Source of the DNA: Gammaproteobacteria bacterium
Lineage (GTDB): Bacteria; Pseudomonadota; Gammaproteobacteria; SZUA-140
Length of the DNA stretch: 6,197 nt
Assembly (NCBI GenBank): GCA_026982145.1
Contig: JALSHQ010000035.1
Span: 1 to 6,197 of the forward strand
Direction: 5' to 3'
Made by a program: the position numbers and the translations under genes. Numbering within the stretch: position 1 is the stretch's first letter; every line of letters starts with the position of its first letter. Below are positions 1 to 5,904 of the stretch, in pieces. Under the pieces are notes generated by a model that saw nothing but the letters and a program-made list of their open reading frames with translations, was not told the origin of the DNA and searched no databases.

Positions 1-228
1 TTGTGCCATGCGTGTGGGGTCGACGCGAATAGTTTCGAGCGGCGCGTGCAGCACCAGATTCCACTGAAAGACACCGAGCACCATCAGCAGAGACGCTGCA
101 ACGCAGACTAATGTGTGGGTACGGAAGCCGGCAGGACGACCGTGGTGTGAGCGCTCAAGCCCGATCAACCCGCCCGCAATGGCAGCGAGCAGTAGTCGAA
201 CGGTGGTGACTAGGTATTCGTTTTCCAT
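1..228 (-). CDS. MgtC/SapB family membrane protein, N-terminal part (cut by the left window edge)
   Basis: The reverse strand from 228 down to 1 is open for 76 codons and was translated by hand. It starts MENEYLVTTVRLLLAAIAGG and continues with LIGLER, then RPAGFRTHTLVCV, and ends with RVDPTRMAQ at the edge. The GLIGLER, RPAGxRTH and DPxRxAQ blocks are the order and spacing of the MgtC/SapB N-terminal domain. In the family a glycine-rich SGIGFLGAG-like segment follows, which would lie outside the window. Residues about 6-24 and 37-57 are hydrophobic and fit the first two membrane helices, so the protein should sit in the inner membrane. Family members are linked to growth at low magnesium and, in Salmonella, to inhibition of the F1Fo ATP synthase; the role of this environmental-type homologue cannot be read from the sequence. 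The ribosome-binding site is weak (TGAGTAATAG before ATG). The C-terminal part and true length are unknown. Confidence 0.88.
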   Translation of the reverse strand, partial: MENEYLVTTVRLLLAAIAGGLIGLERSHHGRPAGFRTHTLVCVAASLLMVLGVFQWNLVLHAPLETIRVDPTRMAQ

Positions 229-391
229 CTATTACTCAGTGCTGCGTTGTGGCGTGACAGTGATCGCCTTACTTATCTCTTTAACGGCCGCCGACTGTTT
301 ATGGCGATTACTCTTTAGTTAAGAAAGCGCTGAACATTTTAGATCATAATACCCAAGGGGCACACCGTCTACTTCCTCCAGAATTAAACAA
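229..391. other. Intergenic region between the patatin-like gene and the mgtC-like gene
   Basis: These 163 bases follow the stop of the patatin-like gene and form the leader of the MgtC-family gene, both on the minus strand. I see no hairpin followed by a T-run in either direction, so no intrinsic terminator is supported. On the minus strand there is a TATTATGAT stretch near 342-351 that could act as a -10 element, but no convincing -35 element lies upstream of it. A GGAGG at about 371-375 (minus strand) precedes only an 8-codon GTG ORF and a 9-codon ORF follows, too short to call. The region probably carries the mgtC-like promoter, but its position is not resolved. Confidence 0.4.
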
Positions 392-1567
392 TTAACTTTT
401 ATTTTCGGAGCTAAACAGGTCCAATATTTCATCTTTTGAATTCATCGCATCTTTATAACCGAGGGCGATCAATTCACGGCAGAAGGCTTTTTCAAACAGC
501 AAGTAGCTGACCAGTGTTGAGCCGTGGTTGCCGTAAACACCGACACCGCGCAGCAGAAAGCGCAGCGAACGTGGTAGCAGGTGTGAATAACGTGCTGCAA
601 TCTCATCGATCTCCTGACTGGGTGAAATGCACAGCACTTCAACGGGTCGCAGGGTGACGCCACCACGCTCCAGTTTGCGTGACGGAATCAAGCGGATGGT
701 TTTGTTGATGCGCTCCACCCGCTCAAGGTCTGAGTCAAGACCATCAAGAAAAATGCTGTTCATGGCGTGGCCCAGAATATCCGCCATGGGGGGGTAGTTA
801 ATGTTGCCTTCACGCTCAGGCACGGGCGGCCTTGACTCTTGCACGCCGACCACCAGCACTCTGTCGGCACCGAGGTGCAGGGCAGAACTGAGCGGCGCAG
901 TTTGGCGCATCGAGCCATCACCAAAATATTCTCGATTGAGCTTTATAGCAGAAAATAGCAGCGGAATTGCCGATGATGCCATCAAATGCTCAATTCCGAG
1001 ATTGGTAGCGCAACCCACACGGCGCTCTCGAGCCCACGGCTTGATGGAGTCGGCACCTTGGTAAAAGGTGACTGACTGCCCCGAGTGATAACCCGATGCG
1101 GTGATGCCGAGGGCGTGCAGGTGGCCATCATCAATCACCTGCTGGATTTTACTGTAATCGAAGTAGGTGTTGAGCAGTTCGACTAACGGTGCACGGTCGA
1201 GCAAAGAGTGGGGGTTGTGTTTGCCCAGCCCTCCTAGCATCATCGCGGCGAGCCAGTGGCCGCCGCTCTTAAAAATACCGAGGGTATCGGTGCGGAAGAC
1301 CTGTTCCGAGTGAAAATTTTTCCAGACGTGGCTGAGGCGCATCACCCCTTTACGGAAATGGTCGGCGTGAATGGCGAGTGCTGTGGCATTAATCGAACCG
1401 GCTGAAGTGCCCGTGATGACCGAGAAGGGGCTGGTTGTGCCATAACTTTTGGGCAGTACACGTGCAACCGCTTTAAGCACACCCACTTGGTAGGCGCCGC
1501 GCGCGCCGCCGCCGGGAAGGACGAGCCCTACACGTGATTCAGGGCAGTTTTTTTGTAGCCATTTCAT
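392..1567 (-). CDS. Patatin-like phospholipase family protein (serine acyl hydrolase)
   Basis: The 391-residue protein carries the complete patatin signature. The glycine-rich oxyanion loop GGGARGAY is at residues 19-26, the nucleophile elbow GTSAG at 53-57 with Ser55 as the likely nucleophile, and the catalytic aspartate motif DGS at 217-219 with Asp217. The conserved blocks HLMASSAIPLLFSA (194-207) and APLSSALHLGADRVLVVGV lie around the aspartate, and the C-terminal SYLLFEKAFCRELIALGY block is also typical of the bacterial COG1752 group. Enzymes of this fold hydrolyse acyl ester bonds of phospholipids or other lipids through a Ser-Asp dyad. No signal peptide or membrane helix is visible at the N-terminus, so a cytoplasmic or peripheral location is likely. 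The start is fixed: an in-frame TGA lies only three bases upstream of the ATG. The ribosome-binding site is poor (GGTGA very close to the start). The substrate is unknown. RssA-like regulators share the fold, but this protein is longer than RssA. Confidence 0.92.
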   Translation of the reverse strand: MKWLQKNCPESRVGLVLPGGGARGAYQVGVLKAVARVLPKSYGTTSPFSVITGTSAGSINATALAIHADHFRKGVMRLSHVWKNFHSEQVFRTDTLGIFKSGGHWLAAMMLGGLGKHNPHSLLDRAPLVELLNTYFDYSKIQQVIDDGHLHALGITASGYHSGQSVTFYQGADSIKPWARERRVGCATNLGIEHLMASSAIPLLFSAIKLNREYFGDGSMRQTAPLSSALHLGADRVLVVGVQESRPPVPEREGNINYPPMADILGHAMNSIFLDGLDSDLERVERINKTIRLIPSRKLERGGVTLRPVEVLCISPSQEIDEIAARYSHLLPRSLRFLLRGVGVYGNHGSTLVSYLLFEKAFCRELIALGYKDAMNSKDEILDLFSSENKS

Positions 1568-1704
1568 GGGTCACCATCACTCTTATTTACCTTATGTATC
1601 GTCATTCCACTAAAGAAGGCCACTCTATTTTGATGGTTAAGAGGTGATTCGAGCCATCTTGACGATGGCAAGATAGCACCGCGATGGTTGCGGCGCAAAA
1701 TAGC
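1568..1704. other. Intergenic region between ubiD and the patatin-like gene, with overlapping inverted repeats
   Basis: This 137-base gap follows the ubiD stop and leads into the patatin-like gene, both on the minus strand. It contains two overlapping perfect 6-base inverted repeats: GCCATC 1653-1658 with GATGGC 1664-1669, and ATCTTG 1656-1661 with CAAGAT 1669-1674. They cannot form at the same time. Neither is followed by a T-run on the minus strand, so this is not a standard intrinsic terminator. The region may contain the patatin-like gene's promoter (an AT-rich TACATAAGGTAAATAAG stretch lies shortly before the start), but no -35/-10 pair stands out. Confidence 0.4.
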
Positions 1705-3186
1705 CTACTTAGGCTTTTGCAATGGAATGCCAAGTGACGGCCAGATTTCATCAACGCGCGCTTTCACCGCGCTGTCCATGGTGATCGGCTTACCCCACTC
1801 CCGCGTGGTTTCACCGGGCCATTTGTTGGTGGCATCGAGCCCCATTTTGGAGCCGAGGCCAGAGACGGGCGAGGCAAAGTCGAGATAGTCGATCGGGGTG
1901 TTGTCGATCATCGTGGTGTCGCGGATCGGATCCATGCGGGTGGTGATCGCCCAGATCACATCCTCCCATTCGCGGATGTTGATATCATCATCCATGACAA
2001 TCACAAATTTGGTGTACATAAACTGACGCAGAAAAGACCAGATGCCGAGCATCACCCGCTTGGCGTGGCCGGGGTACTGCTTTTTGATGCTGACACAGGC
2101 GAGCCGATATGAACACCCCTCAGGCGGCAGGTAAAAATCGACAATCTCCGGAAACTGTTTCTGCAGAATAGGCACAAAGACTTCGTTGAGTGCCACGCCC
2201 AGCACGGCGGGTTCATCGGGCGGGCGGCCGGTGTAGGTGCTGTGATAGATCGGGTTGGTGCGATGGGTGATGCGCTCAATGGTAAAGACGGGAAAGGTGT
2301 CGACCTCATTGTAGTAACCGGTGTGATCCCCAAACGGCCCTTCCGGCGCCTCTTCGCCCGGTTCTAGGTAGCCTTCCAGTACATACTCTGCGCTGGCAGG
2401 CACCTGCAAATCACTGCCAATACAGCGTGTGACCTCAGTTTTTGAGCCGCGCAGCAGTCCGGCAAAGGCAAATTCCGAGAGGGTGTCTGGCACCGGGGTG
2501 ACAGCGGCGAGGATGGTGGCCGGGTCGGCACCGAGCGCGACCGCCACCGGAAAGCGCTCGCCGGGGTGTGCCGCTTGCCAGTCACGAAAGTCGAGCGCCC
2601 CGCCGCGGTGGGAGAGCCAGCGCATGATCACCTTGTTTTTGCCAATCACCTGTTGGCGGTAGATGCCGATGTTTTGGCGCGCTTTCTCCGGCCCTTTGGT
2701 GATCACCAATGCCCAAGTGATCAGTGGCCCTGCGTCACCGGGCCAGCAGGTCTGCACGGGAATCTTGGCGAGATCAACCTCGTCCCCCTCAATAACATGG
2801 TGCTGGCACGCTGCATTTTTAACAAATTTGGGCGCCATGTTGAGCACTTGTTTATAGATGGGGAGTTTCTCCCACGCATCCCTCATCCCTTTCGGTGGCT
2901 CAGGCTCTTTAAGTGTTGAGAGTAGCTTGCCGACTTCGCGTAGCGCTTCGACAGAGTCTTGCCCCATTCCCATCGCCACACGTTTCGGTGTGCCGAAGAG
3001 ATTGCCGAGCACTGGCACGTCATAACCTGTTGGATTTTCGAATAGCAGTGCGGGGCCGCTTGCGCGTAGGGTGCGGTCACAGATCTCTGTCATTTCAAGA
3101 TGAGGGTCAACCTCAGCGGTGATGCGGATCAGCTCGCCCTCTTTTTCGAGGCGTGCGATAAAATCGCGCAGGTCTTTATATTTCAT
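1705..3186 (-). CDS. ubiD: UbiD, 3-octaprenyl-4-hydroxybenzoate carboxy-lyase
   Basis: The 493-residue protein is full length for UbiD (about 497 residues in E. coli) and matches it block by block, for example PIDYLDFASPVSGLGSKMGL, TNKWPGET and WAITTRMDPIRDT near the C-terminus. UbiD removes the carboxyl group of 3-polyprenyl-4-hydroxybenzoate in ubiquinone synthesis, using the prenylated FMN made by UbiX. By comparison with the Fdc1/UbiD family, Asn172, His193 and Glu238 fit the metal and cofactor site. Arg177, Glu282 and Asp287 (in PEGPFGDHTGYY) fit the catalytic Arg-Glu-Asp/Glu set. No required residue appears to be missing. The start is well defined: an in-frame TAA lies two codons upstream of the ATG. 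There is no clear Shine-Dalgarno sequence at normal spacing, the nearest AAGAG being about 17 bases away. No rho or trx gene, common ubiD neighbours in related bacteria, is directly upstream; the gene diverges from fadE instead. Confidence 0.97.
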   Translation of the reverse strand: MKYKDLRDFIARLEKEGELIRITAEVDPHLEMTEICDRTLRASGPALLFENPTGYDVPVLGNLFGTPKRVAMGMGQDSVEALREVGKLLSTLKEPEPPKGMRDAWEKLPIYKQVLNMAPKFVKNAACQHHVIEGDEVDLAKIPVQTCWPGDAGPLITWALVITKGPEKARQNIGIYRQQVIGKNKVIMRWLSHRGGALDFRDWQAAHPGERFPVAVALGADPATILAAVTPVPDTLSEFAFAGLLRGSKTEVTRCIGSDLQVPASAEYVLEGYLEPGEEAPEGPFGDHTGYYNEVDTFPVFTIERITHRTNPIYHSTYTGRPPDEPAVLGVALNEVFVPILQKQFPEIVDFYLPPEGCSYRLACVSIKKQYPGHAKRVMLGIWSFLRQFMYTKFVIVMDDDINIREWEDVIWAITTRMDPIRDTTMIDNTPIDYLDFASPVSGLGSKMGLDATNKWPGETTREWGKPITMDSAVKARVDEIWPSLGIPLQKPK

Positions 3187-3187
3187 A

Positions 3188-3238
3188 ATGCGTTATCTGT
3201 TCACTCTTTAAATTTGTTCATTGCAGGGCGTAACGCAT
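3188..3238 (-). repeat. Inverted repeat directly upstream of the ubiD start
   Basis: ATGCGTTA at 3188-3195 and TAACGCAT at 3231-3238 are perfect 8-base inverted copies separated by 35 bases. One arm ends a single base before the ubiD ATG. In the ubiD mRNA the arms could pair and place the start codon at the base of a stem, or on DNA they could be two half-sites. An 8-base match somewhere in a region of this size is not rare by chance, so a role is only suggested by its position. Confidence 0.3.
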
Positions 3239-3315
3239 AGGTTCCCCCAATGAGGCGCGAATATGTCACGATAGTACCTGCTTGCACAGCCTATTGTGGT
3301 CGAAAAGGAGATGCC

Positions 3316-3381
3316 GTGTGGCGATTCTTTCAGGTTTTAGAAAAGTGCCGCTCCGCCGATAGAAAATGTGCATGTCTTTGA
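3316..3381 (+). CDS. Possible small ORF of 21 codons upstream of fadE
   Basis: A GTG at 3316 opens a 21-codon frame (MWRFFQVLEKCRSADRKCAC then Leu, reading the GTG start as Met) that ends at TGA 3379-3381. It is preceded by AAAAGGAG at 3303-3310, the best Shine-Dalgarno match in the intergenic region, at a spacing of five bases. The peptide would be basic with three cysteines and no membrane segment. Its stop overlaps the -35 box proposed for fadE, and no promoter for it is obvious. I do not recognise it. The same AAAAGGAG also abuts an ATG at 3311 that opens only nine codons. It may be a chance ORF. Confidence 0.2.
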   Translation: MWRFFQVLEKCRSADRKCACL

Positions 3382-3406
3382 CACAAAATGGTTTAAAACT
3401 AAAAAT
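3378..3406 (+). promoter_or_regulatory. Probable sigma-70-type promoter of fadE
   Basis: A perfect -35 hexamer TTGACA lies at 3378-3383. The best -10 candidates are AAAAAT at 3401-3406 with a 17-base spacer or TAAAAA at 3400-3405 with a 16-base spacer, each four of six matches to TATAAT. The stretch 3384-3430 is strongly AT-rich, unlike the flanking genes. Transcription would begin near 3412-3414, giving a leader of about 55 bases to the fadE ATG. A TATAAC at 3425-3430 is a better -10 hexamer but has no matching -35 at proper spacing. The -35 is convincing and the -10 is tentative. Confidence 0.5.
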
Positions 3407-3419
3407 ATAGCAACTATTG

Positions 3420-3431
3420 TGTTATATAACA
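3420..3431. promoter_or_regulatory. Perfect 12-base palindrome, candidate operator for fadE
   Basis: TGTTATATAACA is identical to its own reverse complement, and the symmetry partly extends outward (TT on the left and AA on the right after one mismatch on each side). It lies just downstream of the predicted transcription start and 35 bases before the fadE ATG, where a bound dimeric repressor would block initiation. Fatty-acid degradation genes are commonly repressed by acyl-CoA-responsive regulators such as FadR (GntR family) or PsrA/FadR (TetR family). The palindrome does not match the E. coli FadR consensus or the PsrA GAAAC-N4-GTTTC pattern as I know them, so the binding protein is unknown. 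It could also just be part of an AT-rich promoter. Confidence 0.35.
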
Positions 3432-3466
3432 AAACTGTGGAACGCTAGCTCATAAGGGAAGAGAAT

Positions 3467-5893
3467 ATGGAGATGCTCATCTGGTTTGCAGGGTTTGCTG
3501 TTATTGTGGGTAGTGCCGCATATCAACGTATCCCCCTGATCCTTTCGACACTGCTTGTTGCGATTTTCATGCTCAGCTGGAGCACTTTTTTTGCGCCATC
3601 AGCGCCCTCCTTCTATCTTGCTTGGGCTGTTTTTCTGCTGCTGGCGATCCCGCTTAATCTACCGCCGCTGCGCAGAAAACTGGTGAGTAACCACATCCTG
3701 CGCGCTTTTCGTAAGGCGCTCCCCTCGATGTCACAAACGGAACGAGAGGCACTCGAAGCTGGTTCGGTGTGGTGGGATGGCGAGCTTTTTAGTGGGCGAC
3801 CTAACTGGCAGCGTCTGCTCTCATTTCCTGCGCCCCGCCTAACGGCCGAAGAGCGCGCCTTTCTTGATGGGCCGGTTGATGACTTGTGCCAGATGCTCAA
3901 TGACTGGCAGATCACGGAAGAGCTGCACGACCTGCCGCCAGAGGTGTGGCAGTTTATAAAAGATAAAGGTTTCTTCGGCATGATCATCCCGAAGAAATAT
4001 GGTGGTCTTGAGTTTTCAGCGCTGGCGCACTCAGCCGTGGTGATGAAGATCTCTAGCCGCAGCACCACTGCCGCGGTGACGGTGATGGTGCCCAATTCAC
4101 TGGGCCCTGCCGAGCTTTTACTGCACTACGGCACTGAGGCGCAGAAAGGTCATTACCTGCCACGTCTTGCGCGTGGTGAAGAGGTGCCTTGCTTTGCGCT
4201 CACCGGCCCGGATGCCGGCAGTGATGCCAGCAGCATGCCGGACATCGGGGTCGTTGAAAAAGGCACCTTTGAAGGTGAAGAAGTTATCGGTATTCGCCTC
4301 AACTGGGCGAAACGTTACATCACCTTGGGGCCGGTCGCCACCGTGTTAGGGCTTGCGTTTAAACTGCAAGACCCTGATCGACTGCTGGGGGATAAAGAAG
4401 AATTGGGCATTACCCTCGCGCTGATTCCCACGGATACGCCCGGAGTTTCAATTGGCACACGCCATGCGCCGCTTAACATCATGTTTCAAAACGGGCCCAA
4501 CTGGGGCAAGGATGTTTTCATCCCGATGGATTGGGTGATCGGAGACAAGAGTGGTGTGGGCAACGGCTGGCGCATGTTGATGGAGAGTCTCGCTGCGGGT
4601 CGCTCTATCTCACTGCCTGCCCTGAGCACGGGCGGTGGCAAGCTGGCAAGCCGTGCGATAGGCGGCTATGCGCGCATTCGTAAACAGTTCAAAACACCGA
4701 TCGGCAAGTTCGAAGGGGTTGAAGAGGCACTCACCCGCATCGCCGGTAATACTTATATGATGGACGCTGCCCGCACCATCACCGCCAGCGCGGTTGATCT
4801 AGGTGAAAAGCCATCGGTCGCCTCTGCCATTGTAAAATATAACCTTACCGAACGGATGCGCTCGGTGATCAACGACGCGATGGATGTACAGGGCGGTGCA
4901 GGCATCTGCATGGGGCCTCGTAATCTGATGGGGCGCATTTATCAGGCGATTCCGATCAGCATCACGGTAGAAGGCGCCAACATTTTAACCCGCAGCTTAA
5001 TCACCTTTGGCCAGGGTGCCGTGCGTTGCCACCCCTATGTATTGAAAGAGATGCAGGCGGTGGGTGACAGTGATGTGGCACGCGGCTCGGCTGACTTTGA
5101 CCGCGCCTTTTTTAGCCATGTCGGCTTTACCCTTAGCAACGCAGTGCGCGCCCTTTATCTTGGCTTGACCGGCGCACGCTTTGTGCGAGTGCCGGGAGAT
5201 AAACGCGCCAAGCAGTACTATCGACAACTGACCCGCATGAGCGCGGCCTTTGCACTGGCCTCTGATATCTCGATGCTGGTACTGGGCGGCGAGCTAAAAC
5301 GCAAAGAAAAGCTTTCTGGCCGCCTTGCCGATGTGTTGAGCCACCTCTATCTCGCCTCTGCTTCATTGAAGCGCTTTGAAGACCAGAACTCCCCAGACGA
5401 AGATTGGCCGTTGCTGGAATGGTCGTGCCAAGAGTCGTTATACATCATCCAAAATCGGCTGCATGAACTGTTGGCTAACTTTCCGGATCGCGTCGTGGCG
5501 TGCTGCCTGCGCCTGCTGATTTTTCCACTTGGCAAACCCTATGCCGGACCCGATGATCGGTTAGGGCATAAAGTGGCAGGCGTCATTCTGCAACCCTCTG
5601 AAGCGCGAGACCGTTTAACCCGTGGTGTCTTTACTACGAGCGACACCAGTGAAGCGATCGGGCGCATTGAAGATGCGCTCACCAAGGTGGTGCTCGCTGA
5701 GCCGATCGAGAAAAAGATTTATCAGGCGCAGCGCAAAGGTGAGTTGCCAGCAGGTGTGGGCGAGGCGATATTGCAAGCTGCAATTCAACACAGTGTGATT
5801 GATGAAAAAGAGGCCACACTGGTACGTCATGCGGTTACGGCAAGAAGTGAAGTGATCAAAGTGGATGATTTTCCTCAAGACTACTGGAAATAG
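3467..5893 (+). CDS. fadE: FadE, membrane-anchored acyl-CoA dehydrogenase
   Basis: This 808-residue protein aligns over its whole length with E. coli FadE (814 residues). It catalyses the FAD-dependent first step of beta-oxidation, acyl-CoA to trans-2-enoyl-CoA, passing electrons to ETF and on to ubiquinone. Three hydrophobic segments at about 3-19, 22-42 and 49-65 should anchor it to the inner membrane. The acyl-CoA dehydrogenase core follows: LPPEVWQFIKDKGFFGMIIP, YGGLEFSA, CFALTGPDAGSDASS (242-256), the middle beta domain with FQNGPNWGKDVFIP, and the C-terminal helical domain with DVQGGAGI (473-480). ITVEGANILTRS at 499-510 is nearly invariant in FadE, and Glu502 is the likely catalytic base by position. 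Residues from about 520 form the FadE-specific C-terminal DUF1974 region. The ATG at 3467 has AAGGGAAGAG eight bases upstream; a second ATG two codons on is less well spaced. The gene leads into a thiolase gene 11 bases downstream, which supports an operon. Confidence 0.97.
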   Translation: MEMLIWFAGFAVIVGSAAYQRIPLILSTLLVAIFMLSWSTFFAPSAPSFYLAWAVFLLLAIPLNLPPLRRKLVSNHILRAFRKALPSMSQTEREALEAGSVWWDGELFSGRPNWQRLLSFPAPRLTAEERAFLDGPVDDLCQMLNDWQITEELHDLPPEVWQFIKDKGFFGMIIPKKYGGLEFSALAHSAVVMKISSRSTTAAVTVMVPNSLGPAELLLHYGTEAQKGHYLPRLARGEEVPCFALTGPDAGSDASSMPDIGVVEKGTFEGEEVIGIRLNWAKRYITLGPVATVLGLAFKLQDPDRLLGDKEELGITLALIPTDTPGVSIGTRHAPLNIMFQNGPNWGKDVFIPMDWVIGDKSGVGNGWRMLMESLAAGRSISLPALSTGGGKLASRAIGGYARIRKQFKTPIGKFEGVEEALTRIAGNTYMMDAARTITASAVDLGEKPSVASAIVKYNLTERMRSVINDAMDVQGGAGICMGPRNLMGRIYQAIPISITVEGANILTRSLITFGQGAVRCHPYVLKEMQAVGDSDVARGSADFDRAFFSHVGFTLSNAVRALYLGLTGARFVRVPGDKRAKQYYRQLTRMSAAFALASDISMLVLGGELKRKEKLSGRLADVLSHLYLASASLKRFEDQNSPDEDWPLLEWSCQESLYIIQNRLHELLANFPDRVVACCLRLLIFPLGKPYAGPDDRLGHKVAGVILQPSEARDRLTRGVFTTSDTSEAIGRIEDALTKVVLAEPIEKKIYQAQRKGELPAGVGEAILQAAIQHSVIDEKEATLVRHAVTARSEVIKVDDFPQDYWK

Positions 5894-5904
5894 AGGGCGC
5901 ATAG

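Noticed and set aside
113..322. 69-codon plus-strand ORF near the left edge
   Set aside because: It lies largely antisense to the MgtC-family reading frame, shows no recognisable motif and has low-complexity composition; it is a shadow.
348..364. CCC-AA-GGG inverted repeat between the patatin-like and mgtC-like genes
   Set aside because: A three-base stem with a two-base loop is too short to form a stable hairpin, and there is no T-run.
1653..1669. GCCATC/GATGGC hairpin as the ubiD intrinsic terminator
   Set aside because: The stem is only six pairs and no T-run follows on the minus strand, so it does not meet the criteria for a rho-independent terminator.
2566..2919. 117-codon plus-strand ORF inside ubiD
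   Set aside because: It is antisense to conserved UbiD codons and has no independent family match that I can recognise.
3420..3431. The palindrome as a FadR or PsrA site
   Set aside because: It does not fit the E. coli FadR consensus or the GAAAC-N4-GTTTC PsrA pattern, so the regulator was left unnamed.
3613..4095. 160-codon minus-strand ORF inside fadE
   Set aside because: It is fully antisense to a strongly conserved part of fadE, rich in Ser/Arg as expected for a shadow frame, with no domain signature.
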